Assembly (NCBI RefSeq): GCF_007655135.1
Contig: NC_045133.1
Location: 1,488,001 to 1,552,000, forward strand
Direction: 5' to 3'
DNA from: Punica granatum
Lineage: Eukaryota; Streptophyta; Magnoliopsida; Myrtales; Lythraceae
DNA length: 64,000 bases
Shown: positions 37,160 through 49,509 of the stretch, piece after piece
Position numbering within the stretch: the stretch's first letter is position 1
Layout: every line of letters begins with the position of its first letter
The notes under the pieces: model-generated
Told to the model about the DNA's origin: nothing
Database searches by the model: none
The model's input: the letters and a program-made list of their open reading frames with translations, nothing else
Program-made: the position numbers and the translations under genes

Positions 37160-38930
37160 ATTAAAGAAATTAAAGATTTTTCATGGGCGGGAAAATTATA
37201 TCCTACTCGCAGGTCGAGCCCCCCACTCGCTATATCTATCTGACGCGTGACAGTGGGAGTGATTCGCTACACCCGGGACTACACAGAAAAGATGGCGGGC
37301 CCCGATTGACGGGCAGTTTTTGAAACGGTGCAGCTGTGATGGGCCCAGTAGGAGCCCACAGGGAGGGAAAAAGCTGAAAACGGTCGCCAATTTCGAAATT
37401 TTGAATTTCGAAAACTCTCCTCCTCATGAGCCGTTACAACCGCATCTCTTTTCTTTGGGCCCATGGGCTCTTTTGCTCTTTTTGTTCGCAGCTTCATTGG
37501 GCCGTGAGTTTCTTCCACTCGACGGCCCATTTAGTGTTGGACTCTGGTTGGAGAACATCATCTCTTCGGTTTGCTCCGTGATCAGATTAATGGACTGAGG
37601 GGGGGCCTTGAGACCGGCCGTAAACGTAAACCTACTCCAATTCAACCGTTGCGCGACACTCGATGCACGCCTGTTTCTGCCTCCACTGCCACGGCCACTT
37701 GAACCGTCTCGATCTCGCTTGGTTTAAAATTACTTTCGGGGAGGTTCGTTTGATATCCAAAAACTGCTCACCGACAGTTGGATAAGTAGGGAATGTTAGA
37801 GCGAACCGCAAAAGTTTGGGTAGAGTTGGATCCGATGTTGACTTGGTAACATCGCAAACCGGGGGTAGGACGCAGATCCCAAACCGCAAAAGTTTGGATA
37901 AGTGTCCATAGATATTACCGATGCGTTTGGTTTTAGAGTTAAAGTAACTTTGATTTTGATTGTGGAAAAGAACAAATGTTGTATAGTGTGTTGAGTTAAA
38001 GTTAAAGTTAAAATTTTTAACTTGGAAAATATGTATTTTTATTATGTAGTAGGTTGAGTTAAAGTTAAAATTAAAGTTTTTGTGATTTTAACCCTGAAAA
38101 CAAACGGACCATACTACTCCATGGGCCGATGCCGACCCAAACCGGGGGTCGGCAGTTGACGTCCCCCCATTGCTTCCATCCGGGCGACATTTCCTCTTCT
38201 GCTCCCACTCTCAACTCCCCGCGCGTGGGGTCCAAGAGCTAACCACCATCCTGGTTGGATGGGTCCACGCGCCCCGGCGTGCGTAGGACGCAGCCAGTCC
38301 CCCGAGGGCGAAAAGGTAATTTCGGAGGATGCTTTGGAACAAAGGAGCCGGACACCTTGGTACTGAAGTAACTGCGCTTGGTGCTCCTAGGAGACAAGAC
38401 AGCCCACTTTAACTCCTAGGCTGTGATCCTCTGCGGTCGATCTCATGGTGAATACTCCCCCACGTTCTTTCATTAATCGTCAGTTTCCTCCGATTTAACT
38501 TACTAAATAATAAAATATGAAATTATAAACGTTCAATTGCTCTCACTAATGAAATTTTCTCTCGTTCTGTCTTCAGTAATCTCACGATCACCTCTCCTTC
38601 TGTTTTGCTGTAGAATTTCCTTTTCAGTGCATATGAAAGACCATTTCTAAATTTTTAGCCGCGTTGGCACATGAGATTATGATGCCATCCGATATCCCAT
38701 GAGGCGCTCCCCATAGCTCCGCTATCACCGCTGTGGCTACCCCGATAATCCTTGCAGACCCCGAGATCGTAACACGCCCGATTCCGCATACCGGCCGGAA
38801 TCAGGAAAGATAACAACCAATGCCCTTAGGGTGGGCACGCCCGTAGAGAAGCAGTTCTCCTTATAATACCATATATTTTCAAATTTCAGAAATTTCTATT
38901 GCTCGCTGCATTGAGCTGAAGAAGCTCAGT
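37160..38930. other. Intergenic region of a divergent gene pair
   Basis: No gene is supported. It has several TGGGCC-type words (37340-37530), a MITE copy at 37921-38108 and a GC-rich patch at about 38110-38420. That patch contains GCGCGTGGGGTCC and its near inverse GGGTCCACGCGCC. Open frames on both strands here look like chance. Confidence 0.5.
37921..38108. mobile_element. TTTGG-ended MITE, copy C
   Basis: The ends ATGCGTTTGGTTTTAGAG and CTGAAAACAAACGGACC are inverted. Inside, GAGTTAAAGTTAAA blocks are repeated. It resembles copies A, B and D. Confidence 0.55.
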
Positions 38931-38947
38931 AGGAGAATTGATTGCAG

Positions 38948-39056
38948 ACTCTCTCTCTCTCTCTCTCTCTCTGCTGCAAGGAGATCACTCTGCCTTGATT
39001 TGCAAGCACAGTAATGGTAACATTCTCCTCACCACTCTCTCTCTCTCTCTCTCTCT
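38948..39056 (+). promoter_or_regulatory. CT-rich leader of the IQD gene
   Basis: Two CT tracts (about 38948-38972 and 39036-39056) flank GCAAGCACAGTAATG|GTAACA, a possible first donor. They mark the probable 5' leader of the IQD31-like gene, some 850 bp before its ATG, with leader introns between. Confidence 0.45.
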
Positions 39057-39894
39057 GTCGGTTCTCTCTCTTCTATAAGACATTCTCCGATCTCTTCTCA
39101 TGCTCATAATTTCGCGCTGTTCGATCATCTGCTTCGATGCTGCTGCTTCTGCTCATTTCCCTCCCTCTTCCGTCCAGGAATGGTAGATTTGGAGCTCCGC
39201 GATAGCACATTTGTGAGGTGAGCTTCAGATCTGGAGCTTATCTTGCCTTCCTATGCACAGCTTAGTTCGGTAACGTCCTGTGACTGAACGTCGCGGTTTC
39301 TAGGTCTTCCGAATCAGCGTCCTATTGCGAGCTCATTTTAGTTCAGTTCATCAGCTGTATATAGTGTGCCGATAGAAGAAATTGCTTACCATGGACATTT
39401 AGTCAGAGGTAGTGCAAGTTCCCTTGTGGATGTGACTTCACTAGGATTGTAGGCACGTTGTTGATGTTAATTGAGGTGCGGGTTAATTAAATGGGGGGTT
39501 TTCTCCATATGTTATTTGGCCAATTTGTATCGAAAGAAGAATTCGGAATCTGGAAGAAGAATTAATAAATTATTGCTGTATCTGGTAGTCCAAAGCTGTA
39601 GTTAACCTCTCAATTGAGTGGATCTTGCCGACACCAGCGGCCTGTGTCTAGATTCTTAGGCTGGTTAATTTCTTGCATTAACGAAGTGCATAAATAAATG
39701 TCTTGATTGGACAGGGGACTGCCTGAAAATAGATATGTAAGATTTCCCTTCCAGGAATTCTTTTCCTGCTTAGTAGCTGGGTAGCTTGGTGACCGGGTTT
39801 GGAATTTTTACATACTTAGCTCATGCAGCGTTGCTATGGAATGTGCAGGGGCTGAGGTTCTGGCATTGTGTTTACAGCGTTTCAGCTTCCAACA

Positions 39895-42557
39895 ATGGGG
39901 AAATCGCCAGGAAGATGGATCAAGACTATACTGTTTGGGAAGAAATCATCGAAACACAGTATTTCCAGAAAGGGAGAGGTGTGACATTAATTTCGTTCAT
40001 ATTGCTATTGCATGCACATGTTGTTAAACAATTATATTCATGTATAATCGTATTTTTTTTAGTTTCTGTTTGATCTAGTGTGCGTATACACAAAGACATA
40101 CTTGCATCCCTTCCAATTTTGTGATGTTTCATTCTTCACTGATGCATATGGGAGTAACTTATAGAAGAATTATAAGTTCTTTACATATTATTCATGTCTC
40201 CAACAAAGCTTAAGCTAAATATCGATTTATCAATGAATTTCTCGATGCTTCCATCATGTGATGCTGATCTTCTATTTGCAGAAAGTTTTGAATGCCAGGG
40301 AGGTTGTCGTTCCTGCCAGGGCACCAGAAGTTGATCCGAGTTTGGGTTCTGTTGCGGCTTCCCAGCCAAACGCTGGAACTTATGGTCATAATGAGAGGGA
40401 AAAGGAGTTGGAAATTAAGGATGCTCCAAATTTACCTCATGATAGGGAGGTAGCATCTGTGGATGATAGAGATATGGCTGTGCAAACTGATACAACTGAA
40501 GAGGTGCCTTATGATCCAGAGAAAATCAAGGAAGAGATGGCTGCGACAAAGGCACAGGCTGCCTTTCGGGGTTATTTGGTAATGTTCTGTTCCGGAATAA
40601 ATGAAGTGGATTAGTGGCTAACATACCGGAAAATTTGTGTCTTCTGATTTAACTACAACTTGACCTACTTGCTCTGACCTATGCATGCTTTGTCAAGGCT
40701 CGCCGTGCATTCCAAGCGCTCAAGGGAATAATTAGGTTGCAGGCACTTATTCGTGGCCATTTGGTTAGAAGACAAGCTGTGGCTACTTTATGCTCTATGC
40801 TGGGAATAGTAAAGTTGCAGGCACTTGTCAGAGGAAGATTGGTTCGGCAGTCTGAATTCACACTCGAAGTGCGTAAAATTTACACTACTGGAAAACCTCA
40901 GGTAATTTACACTAACCTGTATGCAGTCCTTTGTGATATATGACAACCTTTTCCTAGAATGAGCTGATTGTTATGATCCTATTTTGTTTGATTTTAATGA
41001 CAATGAGTATTTTTCCTGCCTTAATACTTGTTAGATTAATCAGTTCTCTATTGATATAAATTACAGGGAAAGCTTGTGGATCCTGTTGGAGTTAATTTGT
41101 CCAAACAGATGGCTAAGCTTTCTGTCAATGCTTTTGTTCGTAAGGTGATACACATTTTGCCATCCTCATTAGCTCATTCTATAGTAATTAGATATCCAGC
41201 TGGGTGAAGTGGGGCATGTGAGATTGCTATCTTTGGTTTCCCCCTCTAGTATAGTTCTTGTTTCCTTTAAAATTGAGCTTGCAATTACTTGATCTGTTTC
41301 AGCTTTTGGCTTCATCACCCAATGTGTCGCCACTCCGCATCAACTATGACCCTACTGAACCAAATTCAGTTTCAATGTGGTTGGAGCGTTGGTCAGCATC
41401 CTTTTTCTGGAAACCATGTCCTCAACCCAAAAAGTTAGTGAAACCTCAGAGAAAGCATCAAACTTTGGAAGCTGAAACACAGAAATCAAAGCGCACAATT
41501 CGGAGAGCTTCTGCCTCAAACACAGAGATTCTCACAACTCTGTCATCCTCTGAAGTTGAGAAGCCTAAACGGAACCTCAGAAAGGTCTTGAATGGCTCTG
41601 CTGATCCGCAGCAGGAAAGTCCACAGAATGAGATTGAGAAGGTCAAGCGTAGTCTGAGAAGGGTTCATAATCCTGTCTTAGAGAATACTGTCCAGTCTGA
41701 GGTTGAAGATGAGAAGCCTCGTGGAAGTCTGGAGAAGCCATCTATTATTAGTTCAGGAGATGCCCTTCTTGAACGGAGCAAGAGTTCTCATGGCGAGATT
41801 ATGAAGAAAGAGGCAGTTATGATCCCTCGTGATTTCCTTGATGCAGAAAATACTCCAGAACCCATTAAAAGAAATGATGAGGTCAATCTATATTTTTGTG
41901 ACAAATCTACTGAGGAGACAAAGCCATCAGTGGAGAATGGTGTGAAAGATGAAAGCACTCCATTATCAAATGGTACTTACGAGTGCTCAAACCATAAGGA
42001 TGATTCAAGCAATGGGCACGTCAGGATAAGCAGGAAAAATTCTCTTACGGCAAAACAAGAGGTTGCTGAGAATGGGTTACAAAGCACTCCTAGCCCGACT
42101 CTGCCTAGTTATATGGCAGCAACTGAATCTGCCAAGGCAAAATTGAGAGCGCAGGGCTCTCCTAGGTTTGGGCAGGACGGTTCGGAGAAAAGCAACCTCT
42201 CGAGGCGCCATTCTCTACCTTCTTCAACTAACAGCCTGGGCCATTCGCCTCTTCCAGCTCAAAAGGCAAAATTATCAGGTGGCAAGGGGGGAAATAAAAG
42301 CGACAAGAGAGAAGTGCCCGGTATGGAAATATTGCTCTTACACCTAAACTCCATGCTGTTCTCTCATTTTCTGGCTAGAACAATAGATCTTGTTATGATT
42401 TTCTTATAAGATCCTCAAATGAGGTAGTTCTTGCGTTCAACTTTAATAATTTTTACATAGTCCAATTGTCTGACAAATTAGTTGTCTATCGCCTGCCTGT
42501 TGATTTCACACGGGATTCTCTTGAAATTTCACAGCAAAGGCCGAGTGGCGAAGGTGA
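39895..42557 (+). CDS. IQ67-domain calmodulin-binding protein (IQD31-like)
   Basis: Six coding exons (39895-39978, 40282-40578, 40698-40901, 41067-41144, 41303-42320, 42535-42557) give 567 residues. The N-terminus MGKSPGRWIKTILFGKKSSK is basic and typical of IQD proteins. The IQ67 region (about 115-180) has AAFRGYLARRAFQALKG, LQALIRGHLVRRQA and LQALVRGRLVRQ, with the conserved intron inside the domain. The tail is Ser/Lys-rich and repeats EKPKR.LRK-like units. It ends with a conserved SYMA.TESAKAKLR.QGSPR block and the terminal KAEWRR, which points to the IQD31/32 clade. IQDs bind calmodulin and decorate microtubules or plasma-membrane domains as scaffolds. The last exon carries only 23 coding bases. 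Confidence 0.93.
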
Positions 42558-42849
42558 TTTTCAGGAAGTACCGAGTTCTATTTAAGGAGGGTGGTGATCT
42601 CATTCTATCAGCAGATATGGTTGTGAAGAAGTGTGGTGTAAGATTTAATTGTTGTGAGACCGAACTACGAGAGTGCAGTGAGCCGGTTCATTTTCAAATT
42701 TGTCATGCATCGGTTGATATTGTGTGCGAGCGGATGTACATCTTAGGTGTTGAAGTGTTTGTCCTGTGTTAACTTGATTCATTAATCCCAAAACTGTCTG
42801 TCGAGCCTCTGCTTATAGTAGAAACTGTATAGCGGTGTACCATGTTTAA

Positions 42850-43780
42850 TTAATTAAGAACCATAACTCGACCTTTATTTTCTGGTGTAATGTTAGCTGT
42901 AATTTTCAATTAATTATCCATGATAATTCACGTGTTAGACGCAATAATCAGTTAGGATAGGGATTGAATGAGCCACGTCTATATCCACATCCCTTTCTTG
43001 ATAGTGACGTATGATGTATCACTCATGATCTGAGTAAATGATTCCTTTTATGAGCATTTGTCTTAGTAAGGTAAGGTAGTGCCATGCGGCAGTCGACCGA
43101 GCTTGGAGGGTAGCTTGAACATCGGATATGTTCTTGAATCGTCTTCGAGCTTGTTCTGTCAAACCCGGGTTTGAAAACAACTGGCTGGTCTACATGCTTT
43201 TCTTTTGAATCAATGACTTACAATGCTTAAGTCAGACCATAATTGTAGAATTGAAATAAATCATGTGATTGCCAAAGGATTCTTTACCTAATTGCTAGCC
43301 CTTCTCATCTCTAATCTGTATAGGTAATACCAATTTCCATCAAAATATATATCATTTGATAAGTCGGACGATCTGTTAGTTGAGTGTTACTCATCCACTC
43401 TATTAACTTTTAATCATCAATTCGAATGATTTGCCCGAGCGGGACCCCCGATACCACCCAAAAAAAAAAAAAAAAAGAGGCAGCACCACCAGATATCTAT
43501 CCGTCGACTGTCACGCCGCTATTGCTTACTTTCTCACCCAAATCTCTCATTTTCCCTCTCCCAGCCGTTACCGGCAGTCGCGCATGACATGACATCAATG
43601 AGCATGAATTTCCAAAATTTCTTTCTATCATCCTTATCCATAAGATACAAATCAGATTTTCCTTTTTTCCCCCCCTTTTTTTTTAACTTTAATTCCAAAA
43701 TTGTTTTTCTTACGTGGGATCCTAAGATGGTACATTGATTTGATGCTAATCCCGATTTTTTCTTATTCTCTCATACCAAA
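42850..43780. other. Intergenic between IQD and epimerase genes
   Basis: No gene. A poly-A run at about 43459-43476, after a TTCGAATGATTTGCCCGAGC stretch, suggests a small retroposon remnant (about 43355-43476). Confidence 0.45.
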
Positions 43781-43783
43781 TCT

Positions 43784-43792
43784 CTATATATC
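43784..43792 (+). promoter_or_regulatory. TATA box of the epimerase gene
   Basis: CTATATATC lies about 75 bp before the ATG at 43862, a normal spacing for a plant TATA box and short leader. Confidence 0.5.
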
Positions 43793-43861
43793 TGTGTAGA
43801 ATCATATCCAACAATCCTTTTTGTTCTTGGCAGCGCTCATCAGCTTCATTGGCGGACATCA

Positions 43862-45803
43862 ATGGCGGCTGTGAAGGCAATGAGCTTTGCTCCTCTCTTT
43901 CTGTTGTCTCTGCTGTTAGCAGCTCACAATGTCGTTGTCAGTGAAGCGAGGAAAGGTGTTGGGATTTACGTGCTGAGGAGAGGTGACCTCACCCTGCAGT
44001 TCACGAACTATGGCGCCACCATGCTCTCCGTCATCCTCCCAGACAAAGACGGTATTCGATACGAACTCCCGTTTTCATGTAGTTTAGTGTGTGAAAAGAA
44101 TCGGTTGTTTCTGTCAAATATTCTGTAACTGATAATTACTTCCCGTCATATCATCGGATATTCAGAAAAAAAGGTTACGAGGACAGGTTGTAATGTACTT
44201 AAAGGCTTTGGCGCGTATGTTTATTTGTGTCGGTACTGATGGGACTTGATTAATGTCCTTGTCGTGATTTTGTCTTCTGTTTTCATTGCCAGGTAACTTA
44301 TCCGATGTAATACTCGGATACGATACGTTCGCTGGGTACAAGGTGATCCTCTTCTTAATCCCTTTACACTGTCACAATCTGATCTAAATTCCCGCACTTG
44401 AGGTTTCTGGCAGACTGATGCGGACCATCCCGGACTCTGCTTTGTTCATGAAGTGGTTGTCGGACAGAATTCATCTCGTGTTTGAATCTGTTTTGTTTTT
44501 GCAGAATGATACAACCTACTTTGGAGCCCTGGTCGGGCGCGTCGCCAACAGGATTGGGAAGGCCCAGTTCACCCTCAATGGCGTCCGGTACAAGTTACCC
44601 GCCAATGATGGGAACAACACTTTACATGGCATGTCTTCTTCCCAGTCTTATTTATTTCTGTACATACATTGGTATCGATCCAAATCTCCAAATTAACCAG
44701 ATTTGTCTACTCTGGACCACTGGAACATACCAGGCGGTCTAGTAGGTTTTTCCGATGTCATATGGGATGTACAGAGCTACAATACGGAGTCTCACGTGAC
44801 ATTCACTTACAAAAGCTTCGATGGTGAACAAGGTAAAGAAAAAATCAGACCCTTCATTTGTCGTAGGCGATGGGAACTAAATTCTATCCTTATGTGGTGA
44901 TCGATGTGAAGCTGATGCTTATCGTTAATCCTATAAGTTTGGACTCTTGTAACGGGTGATCAGTCACTTAACATGGCATGGAGTTATTGGTTCTGTTTAT
45001 CGGTTCTGACTTCTGTCTGAAGCCTAGAACTGTTATGATGGAATATAATATATAGCGGTCGTACATATCAGTCACATTCAATGATAGAACATCCACAAAT
45101 TGGACCGAGTTTTCTCGTAATACCAGTCACTTTCGATGTTAGGACATTCACAAATTGATCGAGTTTTTCTTTTGCTTGTGGAACAGGCTTTCCTGGAGAC
45201 CTCTGGGTATCCGTTAAGTACATGCTGATAGGGAGGAACAAGTTGGGTGTGAAAATGGAATCCAAGCCCCTTAACAAGCCAACTCCCGTGAATCTCGCCC
45301 TCCACACATACTGGAACCTCAGGGGACACAACAGCGGCGATATCCTCTCCCACAAAATTCAGCTCTTTGCCTCCAAAATCACCCCAGTAAACGACAAACT
45401 CATCCCCACTGGAGAGATCAAAGACATTAGAGGAACACCGTTTGATTTCCTCCAGTCCCGACCCATAGGAAGCCAGATAAACGAACTTCCCAATGGTTAT
45501 GATATCAATTACATTCTCGATAAGACGAGCAATGCCCACTTGAAGAGGGTTGCAGTCGTGAAGGAAAGTGTCTCAGGAAGGAAGCTGGAGCTGTGGAGTA
45601 ACCAGCCCGGGGTCCAATTCTATACGAGCAATATGTTGAAAAACGAGAAGGGAAAAGGAGGAGCCATTTACAAGAAGTACGCCGGACTTTGCTTGGAGAC
45701 TCAGGGGTTCCCCGATTCGGTGAACCACCCAAACTTCCCATCCCAGATTGTGAATCCCGGAGAGACGTATAAGCACATCATGCTGTATAGGTTCACGGCC
45801 TAA
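43862..45803 (+). CDS. Secreted aldose 1-epimerase (galactose mutarotase)
   Basis: Five exons (43862-44051, 44293-44342, 44505-44628, 44734-44832, 45187-45803) give 359 residues. Residues 1-28 form a signal peptide (hydrophobic LFLLSLLLAAHNVVV, then SEA). Family motifs in order: NYGATMLSVILPD, GYDTFAGY, GRVANRIG, LHGG, then the catalytic His in LALHTYWNL (about H194) and the catalytic Glu in CLETQGFPDS (about E325). The enzyme interconverts alpha and beta anomers of hexoses, and secretion implies apoplastic or endomembrane sugars. Intron 3 has a GC donor (CATG|GCATGT) and a normal AG acceptor (CATACCAG). Only this junction gives HGGLVGF. Intron 4 holds a short duplication. Confidence 0.95.
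45066..45176. repeat. Short duplication in epimerase intron 4
   Basis: ATATCAGTCACATTCAATGA...CACAAATTGGACCGAGTTTT is followed by ATACCAGTCACTTTCGATGT...CACAAATTGATCGAGTTTTT. These are two diverged units of about 55 bp. Confidence 0.7.
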
Positions 45804-45899
45804 AGAATCAGCTGGAGAAACTCCAGTCTTAGGTTTGATTGAATTTGCGTTGGTGAAGAAGGCATCTTGGTTCTTATGTATAGCAGCTGATGGAATAAC

Positions 45900-46340
45900 C
45901 AGCTTATCTAAGAAAAGGAGGACAATCGTGTCAACATTATTTTTGATAGGCTTTTCATGTCTTGTTGGGTCAATTTATGTTATCATATTGTGTTCTTTTG
46001 TTGGAAATTGGCATATGGTGATTCGGATTGACCCGATATAACTAACCTACCAAATTCTTCGCTTAGAAATAAAGAAATAACCACCAAATCATCATCCTAA
46101 TAGTTGGAGAACAACAGAAAAATCATTCCAACAGAAACAATAAACTGAAGATGGGGCAGGTTGAACCCGATTTGTCTTTGATGAGTTTGATTCGGAGTCC
46201 ACGAAAAAATCTAGATTGAACAGAGACATGGCTTATATTCATGCCAACTGGTCTAAAGTGCCTGATAACATTACAAAACGGAGTGATGTGTTGGAACAAT
46301 AAAGGATGAATCTTGAAGACACCCAACAAGAATCCAAACT
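45900..46340. other. Convergent 3' region
   Basis: This contains the 3' UTRs of the epimerase (+) and RING-H2 (-) genes facing each other. No further gene. Confidence 0.5.
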
Positions 46341-46345
46341 CCGAA

Positions 46346-47056
46346 TCATTGCGCTTCCTGTTCTGATCGGCTCAGCGGCATCTGAAACCGACACAAGGGG
46401 CAGAGGCTACTCCTATGCAGCCAATTCGCAATGCAGTCTCCATGATAGTAATGCGAACAGGGCATCGAGACGGCTTCACTCCCTACCGGAATCTCCTCGA
46501 GACAGATTACGCACTGATAATTATCACTACTGTTACCGATACAATCTTTCTCTACCCTCACCTTCTCTAGTCCCTCGATACATGACCAATCGCTTTCTTT
46601 CTCTGTGCATAACTCGGATTCCTCGTCCACTGGCACCACGACCAGAATTGAGACTACCATTGGAAGCATCCTGAGGCTGAGGTTCTCTGAGGCTGAGGCG
46701 ATCGAACACGCAGCCTCAGAGATTTTCCCGATCATGAAGGGCTGGACATGGTAGGGCACGCTCACCTGGGAAAGCATGTTGGATATCATGGACCATGACG
46801 TCGAGTCTTTGATGAGATGCTCACGCCTGTGCCTGAAAGACTTGTACACCGTGGGACTCAGGATGGAGTCGTTTTCTTGCATGGGTTCCTCTCCTCGGCC
46901 CTGACCCGCCATTGATGATGGTGACGGTACGTACATGAAGTTGACGTATAGTTCGATCAAGAACTCATCGAAAGGCGAGGAAGGGGTCGACTGAGGAACG
47001 TAGTTCTCGGGCTGCCATGCCTCGCAGATGTGAGAAAGGATCGTATGGCTGGACAT
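46346..47056 (-). CDS. RING-H2 finger E3 ubiquitin ligase
   Basis: A single exon encodes 236 residues. The C-terminal RING-H2 domain has C182 and C185 (CVIC), C200, H202, H205, C208 (CSHYYHGDC) and C219, C222 (CPLC), with the W of IANWL in the usual place. This C3H2C3 pattern predicts E2-dependent ubiquitin transfer. Residues 1-170 have no recognised domain. A hydrophobic stretch MVVSILVVVPV (133-143) is too short to be a clear membrane helix. A TATA-like CCATATAAG lies about 45 bp upstream of the ATG. The substrate is unknown. Confidence 0.9.
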   Translation of the reverse strand: MSSHTILSHICEAWQPENYVPQSTPSSPFDEFLIELYVNFMYVPSPSSMAGQGRGEEPMQENDSILSPTVYKSFRHRREHLIKDSTSWSMISNMLSQVSVPYHVQPFMIGKISEAACSIASASENLSLRMLPMVVSILVVVPVDEESELCTEKESDWSCIEGLEKVRVEKDCIGNSSDNYQCVICLEEIPVGSEAVSMPCSHYYHGDCIANWLHRSSLCPLCRFQMPLSRSEQEAQ

Positions 47057-47109
47057 ATCGAGAGATCAAGCGAGATAGACAGGAGTTGGAGATAATCTTA
47101 TATGGAGAA

Positions 47110-47715
47110 AGCTGATAAGATGGAGTTGGCAAGGAAGATTAGATTGTGATTTTATTAGAAAACAAATTGATAGAATCTGGAAATAAAGTAACTTTGAAGC
47201 TAAGCAGACAGGGTTTTCAAGTTAGTTATGACAGCTAATGAAATAGTAAACTCCCGTTTCCTTTTCCGTTCGCACTTTACACAATTAATCGTACGTGAAA
47301 ACCGTGTAAACTGGTACGACGGGTAAGTCACCTAGACCATGCAAGTGGCACTTATTCTCCTCCGTGATTTCACAGTGACTCAGATTTTTTCCTATTGAGT
47401 CATGCGATTCAATCACTGGACTGATCATATAAGGTTAATTTTAGTTAATTAAGAAAATTATTATTTTTAATTATAATTATATGGTACTGGGTGTTGACTT
47501 CATCAATATTTTTAGGATTTGATGAGTCAATAATCGAGATGTGAGCTAGTGGAAAATTCTAATATTCACCAACCAAACAAGACAAGGAAGTAATATTTCT
47601 TTCTTCATTGTCACTATAATTAAAAAATAAAGAAGAATATTATAAAAAAAAAAGGAGAAAAAGGAAAGGCAGGAAGAAAGATTGCTTAGATGCCAAGTTA
47701 CAGCTAAAATCTGTT
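47110..47715. other. Intergenic, AT-rich
   Basis: RING-H2 upstream region and PPR 3' region. No gene or distinct repeat was seen. Confidence 0.5.
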
Positions 47716-47721
47716 TGTACT

Positions 47722-49509
47722 TCAATCGATGCTCTGTACATGCTCTTCTACTTCGACGAAGCTACACCCGGGATCCGTTTTATAAGCTCCCCGAGCTTCC
47801 ATCTCCTTTCTCACATCCCTGACAACGTCCCACTCAGCCATCGAAGCATGGAAGTTTGACAGCAGGACGTAGTCCTCGCAATTTCTTGGACCCAGTTGAG
47901 CCAGTTTCTCCTGAACCCAGCCTGCTAGGCTGCTGAGCCCGTGGTCCTGGCAAGCCCCGAGCAGCATCCGGTATATGATCTCATCAGGCTCGATTGGCAT
48001 GTCAGAAACAAACTCAACTGCTTCATTGACCAGCCCGGCCCTGCAGAAAAGATCCACCATGCACCCGTAGTGATCCACCCACGGCTCAATTCCGTAGTCA
48101 TTTCTCATCGAATTGAAGCATTTCCTTCCCTCATCTACCAAACCCGAGTGGCTGCAACCAAACAACACGCTGAGGAAAAGGATTTCATCGGGTTTCAGTC
48201 CTTCTCTCAGCATCTGAACGAACCGTGTAAGAGCATAGACTCCATGCCCGTGCATCGCTAGCCCGTGAATCGCAGCAGCCCAAGACAGTAACGTTCTCTC
48301 CTCCATCGAATCGAACATTTGGCAAGCTTTAATTATGTTACCGCATTTTGAATACATACCTATGAGAGCATTCGCCACTGAGACGCTCCTCCTCCCGAGC
48401 GCGACTTCATCCACCCAGTGACTGAGCCAATCCCCGAGTTCGACTCTCCCCAACTTAGAGCACAAGGAAATGGCACTCAGCAGGGTAACCTCATCGGGCT
48501 TCACATTCGTGGACTCCATTTCTCTGAACAGACAAACTGCCTCATTGAGGCAATTGTTGTGGGTATACCCATTAATCATTGACGTCCACGAAACAATGGT
48601 TTTCTCAAGCATCGAATGAAAAATCCGGGAAGCGCTTATTAAGGACCCGCATTTTGAATACATCTCTATTAGCGCATTATGAATGAACACATCGATATTG
48701 AGAAGTTTCTTCACCAAGTACCCGTGAACGGATTTTCCTTCCCTCAAAAGTCTCAGCGCCGAGCAAGATGAGATAACACTAACCAAAGTCACACCAGTAT
48801 GTGCCACGCCTTGACGTAACATGGCATGCGATACGTCAAGAGCCTCGAGAGGGAATTTCCTCAAGGAGTAACTGGAGAGGAGGGCATTCCAAGCAACTGC
48901 GTCCCTGTGAGGCATTTCATCGAACAGTTGCCTCATACTGCGGAGTTCATCGAATGAGCAGTACATGTTCATCAGGGCAGTCTGAATTATGACCTCCGAT
49001 ATGAAGCTCGACTTCAAGACATGGGAATGAATCTGCTTCCCCAGACTGATACCGGGCATTGACCCGCATGCCTTTATGACGAACAAAAGCGTGTAACTAT
49101 CAACCTCGAAACCTGACCTCTGCAACTGGGAGTACACCAAGATTGCACCTTTATGGTCGTGTCTGTACAAGTGACCTCTAATCAGAGTGTTCCAGGTATA
49201 AGCGTCGAGGCCTCGGACACTACTTGCGATTGCACGGGCCGTGGAAACGGCATTTGGGAATGGACTCGAAGCAAAAGACGCAACAAGCTTGCTTGCTAAA
49301 GGAGGCCATTGGACGAGGCCGGTCGTGATCAGGTGTGCATGGATTTGATTCAGTTGGCGTATTTGCTTGCATCGTTGTAGCAGAAAGGTGAGTTCTTGAA
49401 GTGGGTTTTGGGCAAATGTGAGCAGAGAGCAGAGGTTTGCTCTGGAGAATGGAGTCTTCGGGCATTCAAGAATTGAAGACATGGGATGAGAGCAATGGTT
49501 CTTCAACAA
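47722..49509 (-). CDS. PLS-class pentatricopeptide repeat protein, E subgroup
   Basis: An intronless ORF of 595 residues. Tandem PPR motifs run from about residue 55 to 500, with typical blocks such as DAYTWNTLIRGH, DAVAWNALLSSY, IHNALIEMYSKCG, VSWTSMINGYTHN, VANALIGMYSKCG and LSWAAAIHGLAMHG in a P-L-S rhythm. The C-terminus WDVVRDVRKEMEARG..KTDPGCSFVEVE is an E-type domain, and there is no DYW deaminase domain. Such proteins bind organellar RNA and most act in C-to-U editing with a partner deaminase. The N-terminus is Ser/Leu-rich without a strong acidic stretch, so an organelle target is likely, but mitochondrion or plastid cannot be told. Absence of introns is normal for the family. Confidence 0.93.
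   Translation of the reverse strand: MLKNHCSHPMSSILECPKTPFSRANLCSLLTFAQNPLQELTFLLQRCKQIRQLNQIHAHLITTGLVQWPPLASKLVASFASSPFPNAVSTARAIASSVRGLDAYTWNTLIRGHLYRHDHKGAILVYSQLQRSGFEVDSYTLLFVIKACGSMPGISLGKQIHSHVLKSSFISEVIIQTALMNMYCSFDELRSMRQLFDEMPHRDAVAWNALLSSYSLRKFPLEALDVSHAMLRQGVAHTGVTLVSVISSCSALRLLREGKSVHGYLVKKLLNIDVFIHNALIEMYSKCGSLISASRIFHSMLEKTIVSWTSMINGYTHNNCLNEAVCLFREMESTNVKPDEVTLLSAISLCSKLGRVELGDWLSHWVDEVALGRRSVSVANALIGMYSKCGNIIKACQMFDSMEERTLLSWAAAIHGLAMHGHGVYALTRFVQMLREGLKPDEILFLSVLFGCSHSGLVDEGRKCFNSMRNDYGIEPWVDHYGCMVDLFCRAGLVNEAVEFVSDMPIEPDEIIYRMLLGACQDHGLSSLAGWVQEKLAQLGPRNCEDYVLLSNFHASMAEWDVVRDVRKEMEARGAYKTDPGCSFVEVEEHVQSID

Noticed and set aside
45078..45741. Minus-strand ORFs opposite epimerase exon 5
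   Set aside because: They are antisense shadows of a confirmed exon.
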